A stretch of DNA of 9,057 bases from NCBI GenBank assembly GCA_964428795.1, contig CAYRZL010000096.1:1-9057 (forward strand), given 5' to 3'. This stretch comes from CAYRZL01 sp964428795 (GTDB lineage Bacteria; Bacillota; Clostridia; Lachnospirales; Lachnospiraceae). Below the pieces are notes generated by a model, which ran no database searches, was not told where the DNA came from, and saw only the letters and a program-made list of their open reading frames with translations. Position 1 is the first letter of the stretch. Each line of letters begins with the position of its first letter. The translations under genes were made by a program, and so were the position numbers. Below, piece after piece: positions 6,332 through 9,057 of the stretch.

Positions 6332-6480
6332 GTCACGGCAATGGTCGAGTTTTTTTTGAGCTTGTAGCTCGTGAAGCAAACTGACTTTATGGCTCTCTCA
6401 TTTGCACCACCACCTGTCCAGCCGTTCGCGACAAAAGGACGTACAGTAAAATAACAAGAGACAGAGAGCCGTGCCGTAAA
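6332..6480 (+). ncRNA. Putative IS110 bridge RNA
   Basis: Between the TATAAT and the transposase ribosome binding site the DNA is noncoding yet rich in pairing. ACGGCA (6335-6340) pairs with TGCCGT (6472-6477) to close the region. GAGCT/AGCTC forms a hairpin at 6358-6370. GGCTCTCT (6391-6398) pairs perfectly with AGAGAGCC (6463-6470), enclosing a 64-base loop in which GTCC (6416-6419) can pair with GGAC (6437-6440). Location, length of about 145-150 nt and loop layout fit the bridge RNAs that guide IS110 recombinases, with internal loops that could recognise target and donor DNA. The assignment is by position and shape, not by a covariance model. Confidence 0.5.
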
Positions 6481-6502
6481 TCTTTTATACGGAGGCAACG
6501 TT

Positions 6503-6940
6503 ATGGATAAGGTTTACGACATTTGTTGTGGTATTGATGTGCACAAAAAACTCATGGTTGCCTGTTTTCGACATGGCAGGAAACAGGAGATTCGGGAGTT
6601 TGGTGCAACAACGCGGGAACTTTTGGAACTCGCTGAGTGGCTTTCTGATGGCGGATGCCAAATGGTCGCTATGGAAAGCACCGCTTCCTATTGGAAGCCT
6701 TTATATAACATTCTGGAATCGGCAGAAATTCCTGCGATGGTTGTAAATGCAAATCATATGAAGAATGTTCCGGGCAGGAAAACCGATGTGCAGGATGCCG
6801 AGTGGATTGCAGAACTTCTGCAGCATGGCCTCCTCACAGCAAGCTTCATTCCGGACAAAGCCCGGAGGGAGTTGCGGGAATTGGTAACGTACCGCAAGAG
6901 TCTTGTGAAAACGAAAGGGAGCGAATTGAAACGAAAATAA
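6503..6940 (+). pseudogene. IS110-family transposase, truncated after the DEDD domain
   Basis: The 145-residue frame starts at ATG 6503 with GGAGG (6491-6495) seven bases before it. It matches the N-terminal DEDD (RuvC-like) domain of IS110 transposases: GIDVHKK (D12), VAMESTASYWKPL (E58) and GRKTDVQDAEWIAELL (D95, D98), so all four acidic positions are present. Full-length members are about 330-430 residues; the homology ends at YRKSLVKTKGSELKRK, where relatives continue into the coiled linker and the Transposase_20 domain with the catalytic serine. That second half is absent from the window, so the product cannot recombine DNA. It could at most bind RNA or be inert. Confidence 0.88.
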
Positions 6941-6979
6941 GGTAAAATAGGTTCAAGAGAAAAACAGGGAGAAAGAATC

Positions 6980-7921
6980 GTGATAATCAGTGTGAGCAGA
7001 AGGACCGACATACCATCTCATTATTCAGAATGGTTTTTTAACCGAATAAGAGAGGGTTATGTATATGTCCGAAATCCTATGAATATACATCAGATCTCGA
7101 AGGTGAGTTTATCACCTTCTGTCGTAGACGCGATAGTTCTTTGGACAAAAAATCCGATTCCCATGATAAAAAGGCTCGATGAACTGGAAAAATACCCTTA
7201 TTATATTCAGTTTACATTGACATCATATGGAAGGGACATGGAAGCAAACCTGCCTTCCAAGAATCAGAATTTAATACCTGCGTTCCTCGAACTTTCAAAG
7301 AAAATAGGAAAAGAACGGGTTGTGTGGAGATATGATCCTATTTTCTTTACGGATGTTTATACCGTGGATTACCATAAAAAATATTTTAGAGTTATGGCTT
7401 CAAAGCTGGGAGCCTATACGGAAAAATGCACGGTAAGTTTTCTTGATTTATATAAAAATACTTTAAGAAATATACAGCCATTTGGCATAAGGGTGCCGAT
7501 GAAAGAGGAACAGTTTGAATTGATGGATGAGTTTGCCCGGATTGCGGAGAAATTTGGTTTTTATCTGGACACTTGTGCGGAGGAAATCGATCTTTCCTGC
7601 CTGGGAATAAAACACGCCTGCTGCGTTGACAAAGAGAGGCTTGAGCAAATCGGAAATTATCGTTTGAAAGCAAAGAAGGACGCCGGTCAGCGGGATATTT
7701 GCGGATGCATTTCCAGTATTGATATTGGAGCTTATAACACCTGTAAAAACGGTTGTGTATATTGCTATGCCAATTATAACAGGAAGATGGTAGAAAATCA
7801 GACACATTGGCATAATCCGGATAGCCCGTTGCTCTTTGGAGAAGTCGGAAAAGACGATGTGATCAAAGAAAGGAAGATGGAATCGTTGGTGCAAAACCAG
7901 ATTTCTCTTTTTGATTTGTAA
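6980..7921 (+). CDS. DUF1848 family protein with C-terminal radical-SAM-like cysteine motif
   Basis: This 313-residue protein is full length for DUF1848 (PF08902). It opens with the family signature ISVSRRTDIPSHYSEWFFNR and continues with LWTKNPIPM, YYIQFTLTSYG, RVVWRYDPIFFTD and CTVSFLDLY. The C-terminal third is cysteine-rich: C214-C215, C241-G-C243, and C255-KNG-C259-VY-C262-YAN. The last is a CxxxCxxC spacing like the Fe-S/SAM motif of radical SAM enzymes, but placed at the end of the protein, which is known of this family and unusual among radical SAM proteins. A redox or radical enzyme role is inferred; substrate unknown. The start is GTG 6980 with GGGAG (6967-6971) eight bases upstream. 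It begins 39 bases after the IS110 transposase stop and is unrelated to the TRAP operon in function as far as can be seen. Confidence 0.88.
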   Translation: MIISVSRRTDIPSHYSEWFFNRIREGYVYVRNPMNIHQISKVSLSPSVVDAIVLWTKNPIPMIKRLDELEKYPYYIQFTLTSYGRDMEANLPSKNQNLIPAFLELSKKIGKERVVWRYDPIFFTDVYTVDYHKKYFRVMASKLGAYTEKCTVSFLDLYKNTLRNIQPFGIRVPMKEEQFELMDEFARIAEKFGFYLDTCAEEIDLSCLGIKHACCVDKERLEQIGNYRLKAKKDAGQRDICGCISSIDIGAYNTCKNGCVYCYANYNRKMVENQTHWHNPDSPLLFGEVGKDDVIKERKMESLVQNQISLFDL

Positions 7922-7943
7922 TTGGAAAAGGATTCTACAATTA

Positions 7944-7955
7944 TTCTCCGGAGAA
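7944..7955. promoter_or_regulatory. Perfect 12-bp palindrome upstream of the LysR gene
   Basis: TTCTCCGGAGAA is a perfect palindrome 53 bases before the LysR start codon. It has no T run suited to a terminator (CAAAAATTTTT follows), so an operator is the better guess, possibly for autoregulation. A TATAAA at 7966-7971 could be the -10 of the LysR gene. Confidence 0.35.
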
Positions 7956-8008
7956 CAAAAATTTTTATAAACCATGTAAAATTATGAACAGAATGAGAGG
8001 GGTAACAT

Positions 8009-8875
8009 ATGAATCTCACACAGATTGAATATTTTCTGGCAGTTTCAGAAACATTGAATTATACAGCGGCGGCACAAAGCCTGTTTGTATCACAGCCGGC
8101 ACTGAGCCGCCAGATTGCGGCGATGGAATCGGAACTGGGAATTAAATTGTTAAATCGTGATACAAAAAAGGTTACTTTAACCAAGGCGGGAAAACAGTTT
8201 AAGGAGGATATGCAAAAAATCTGGAGTGAGCTAAACAGTGCAATTCGCAGAGCAAAAGAGGTAGGTATGATGGATCATGTAATTCGAATCGGGGTATTTG
8301 ACGCATTGGGGATCAGAGATTTCTGGCCTCCTCTTTATGAAAAATTATATGAAATCGCACCGGATATTAAAATGGAGCTGGTACGTGCGGATTTTAATGG
8401 CTTGAGAGAAGGATTTAACAATGACGAATTTGATGTGGTGGTTTCTCTGGATTTCAATTTCCCGGACCGCTATTCTTACCATACGAAACAATTGATTTAC
8501 AGAAAGTATGGATTTATCTTTTCAAAGGATTCGGAATGGGCTAAAAATCCGGATTTGAAATTCAGTGATTTTGAAAACAAGGATCTTTATGTGGTGGATC
8601 ATGACGGGTGTGTAAACCGCGTACTTTCTGAATTAAATTCAGTAGGGATAAAAAAACCGATTCTTCACAAGGTGAAGGGGCATCTGACGGTTCAGACATA
8701 TCTGGAAACCGGACAGGGATATGCTCTGCTGGATACGAATCTGCCGATTTATAATCCGTCACTGGCATGTTTTGCCGTGGATGAGATTTTTGCCGGGACA
8801 TATGTGATTGCGGTGTGGAAAAAGGATGATGAACTGATCGAACGATGGATGAATGAAGTGGTTTTTGAAAAATAA
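8009..8875 (+). CDS. LysR-family transcriptional regulator
   Basis: The 288-residue protein has the classical N-terminal winged helix-turn-helix of LysR regulators: MNLTQIEYFLAVSETLNYTA, AAQSLFVSQPALSRQIAAME and SELGIKLLNRDTKKVTLT (residues 1-62), a linker helix (about 63-88), and a two-lobed effector domain starting at IRIGVFDALG (about 91). GHLTVQTYLETGQGYALLD (residues about 225-243) is the usual hinge-region block. Length is near the family norm. GAGGGG (7997-8002) lies six bases before the ATG. It is monocistronic, with its own terminator. It lies 1.9 kb beyond the TRAP operon, separated by the IS110 remnant and DUF1848, and is the only regulator in the window; control of the operon promoter near 1994, perhaps by binding the repeats at 1907-1962, is plausible but unproven. 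The effector is unknown. Confidence 0.93.
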   Translation: MNLTQIEYFLAVSETLNYTAAAQSLFVSQPALSRQIAAMESELGIKLLNRDTKKVTLTKAGKQFKEDMQKIWSELNSAIRRAKEVGMMDHVIRIGVFDALGIRDFWPPLYEKLYEIAPDIKMELVRADFNGLREGFNNDEFDVVVSLDFNFPDRYSYHTKQLIYRKYGFIFSKDSEWAKNPDLKFSDFENKDLYVVDHDGCVNRVLSELNSVGIKKPILHKVKGHLTVQTYLETGQGYALLDTNLPIYNPSLACFAVDEIFAGTYVIAVWKKDDELIERWMNEVVFEK

Positions 8876-8891
8876 AATGTATGCAAACAAG

Positions 8892-8927
8892 CCAGATTGT
8901 GGAGACCGCCGCAATCTGGTCTTTTTT
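8892..8927 (+). terminator. Intrinsic terminator of the LysR gene
   Basis: CCAGATTG (8892-8899) and CAATCTGG (8912-8919) form a perfect 8-bp stem with a 12-base loop, followed by TC and six T residues. It lies 16 bases after the LysR stop codon. Confidence 0.85.
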
Positions 8928-8933
8928 GAAATG

Positions 8934-8980
8934 TGGCTACCGCAATCCCACTGGCTTTAGACGGTGGGTTAAGGTAGCCA
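8934..8980 (+). repeat. Compound hairpin resembling an IS200/IS605-type element end
   Basis: An outer stem TGGCTACC (8934-8941)/GGTAGCCA (8973-8980) encloses an inner stem CCCACTG (8947-8953)/CGGTGGG (8962-8968, with one G-T pair) and a loop reading GCTTTAGA. Inner hairpins of the type CCCAC-TGGCTTTAG--GGTGGG are common at the ends of IS200/IS605-group elements and in the guide-RNA region of TnpB. No tnpA or tnpB is present on either side inside the window, so this is either a relic or the first end of an element lying to the right. Confidence 0.45.
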
Positions 8981-9013
8981 GAAGTAGCGGCTTGTGCTAT
9001 ACTTGTTGTCCGG

Positions 9014-9054
9014 CAAATTAAATGTTGCTTGAAAAGTCAGATTAAACGTTGCTT
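9014..9054. repeat. Direct repeat of 17 bp with 24-bp period at the window edge
   Basis: CAAATTAAATGTTGCTT (9014-9030) recurs as CAGATTAAACGTTGCTT (9038-9054), 15 of 17 identical. It could be the start of a longer tandem array, a pair of protein-binding sites, or part of a neighbouring mobile element; the window ends three bases later. Confidence 0.45.
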
Positions 9055-9057
9055 TTC

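Larger units (their letters stand above)
6266..6940 (+). mobile_element. Remnant of an IS110-type insertion sequence (left part)
   Basis: The segment holds a structured noncoding region of roughly 230 bases followed by the N-terminal third of an IS110-family transposase. Noncoding RNA upstream of the transposase is the arrangement of the IS110 group (in the IS1111 group it lies downstream). No terminal inverted repeats are visible, as expected for this family. The left boundary is a guess: AAGCAAAC followed by CT at 6258-6267 is echoed inside the RNA. The right part is missing and the next gene begins within 40 bases of the transposase stop. Confidence 0.65.

Noticed and set aside
6943..6948. 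TAAAAT as a promoter for DUF1848
   Set aside because: TTGAAA at 6926-6931 is only 11 bases away and no other -35 stands at proper spacing; too weak to list.
7463..7975. Minus-strand open frames opposite DUF1848
   Set aside because: Antisense shadow with no ribosome binding site or motif; DUF1848 is unmistakable on the plus strand.
9014..9054. CRISPR array
   Set aside because: Only two short, imperfect copies with a seven-base gap; spacers and repeats do not have CRISPR dimensions.

Overview
The window looks like a chromosomal stretch from an AT-rich Gram-positive anaerobe, most likely a gut Clostridia/Lachnospiraceae-type bacterium. This is inferred from strong AGGAGG ribosome binding sites, codon style, a DUF1848 protein and the type of TRAP operon; no marker gene fixes the taxon.

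Left part (1-1650, minus strand): a decayed region. A gene of an unnamed conserved family with a C-terminal winged-helix starts at 1608 and breaks into three reading frames (a stop after a probable 1-base deletion near 783, then a second frame change with loss of roughly 40 residues near 520-540). Its winged-helix end runs in frame straight into the C-terminal half of a YgjP-like zinc peptidase (KARWGSCS and HELSH motifs), which leaves the window at base 1.

Spacer 1650-2054: no gene. It holds a long imperfect hairpin, a minus-strand terminator-like hairpin, a 26-bp imperfect direct repeat at 30-bp period, and an extended -10 promoter overlapping inverted repeats, all just ahead of the operon.

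Central operon (2055-6118, plus strand): an amidohydrolase-2/ACMSD-type metal-dependent hydrolase or decarboxylase, then a complete tripartite TRAP transporter (lipoprotein binding protein, small and large membrane subunits, the last two overlapping by ATGA). A hairpin with a short T run follows. The simplest reading is import of a small organic, perhaps aromatic, acid and its conversion by the first enzyme; the substrate is unknown. The binding protein lacks the usual substrate-clamping arginine.

Insertion zone (about 6200-6980): an orphan ribosome binding site and a few codons of a lost gene, then the left part of an IS110-type element: a noncoding region of about 200 nt that folds like a bridge RNA, and a transposase cut off at 145 residues with all four DEDD acidic residues but no C-terminal serine domain. 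Immediately after comes an intact DUF1848 gene with a radical-SAM-like CxxxCxxC motif at its C-terminal end.

Right end (8009-9057): a LysR-type regulator, the best local candidate to control the TRAP operon, with a clear intrinsic terminator. Beyond it lies a compound hairpin resembling IS200/IS605 end structures and a 24-bp-period direct repeat at the edge of the window.
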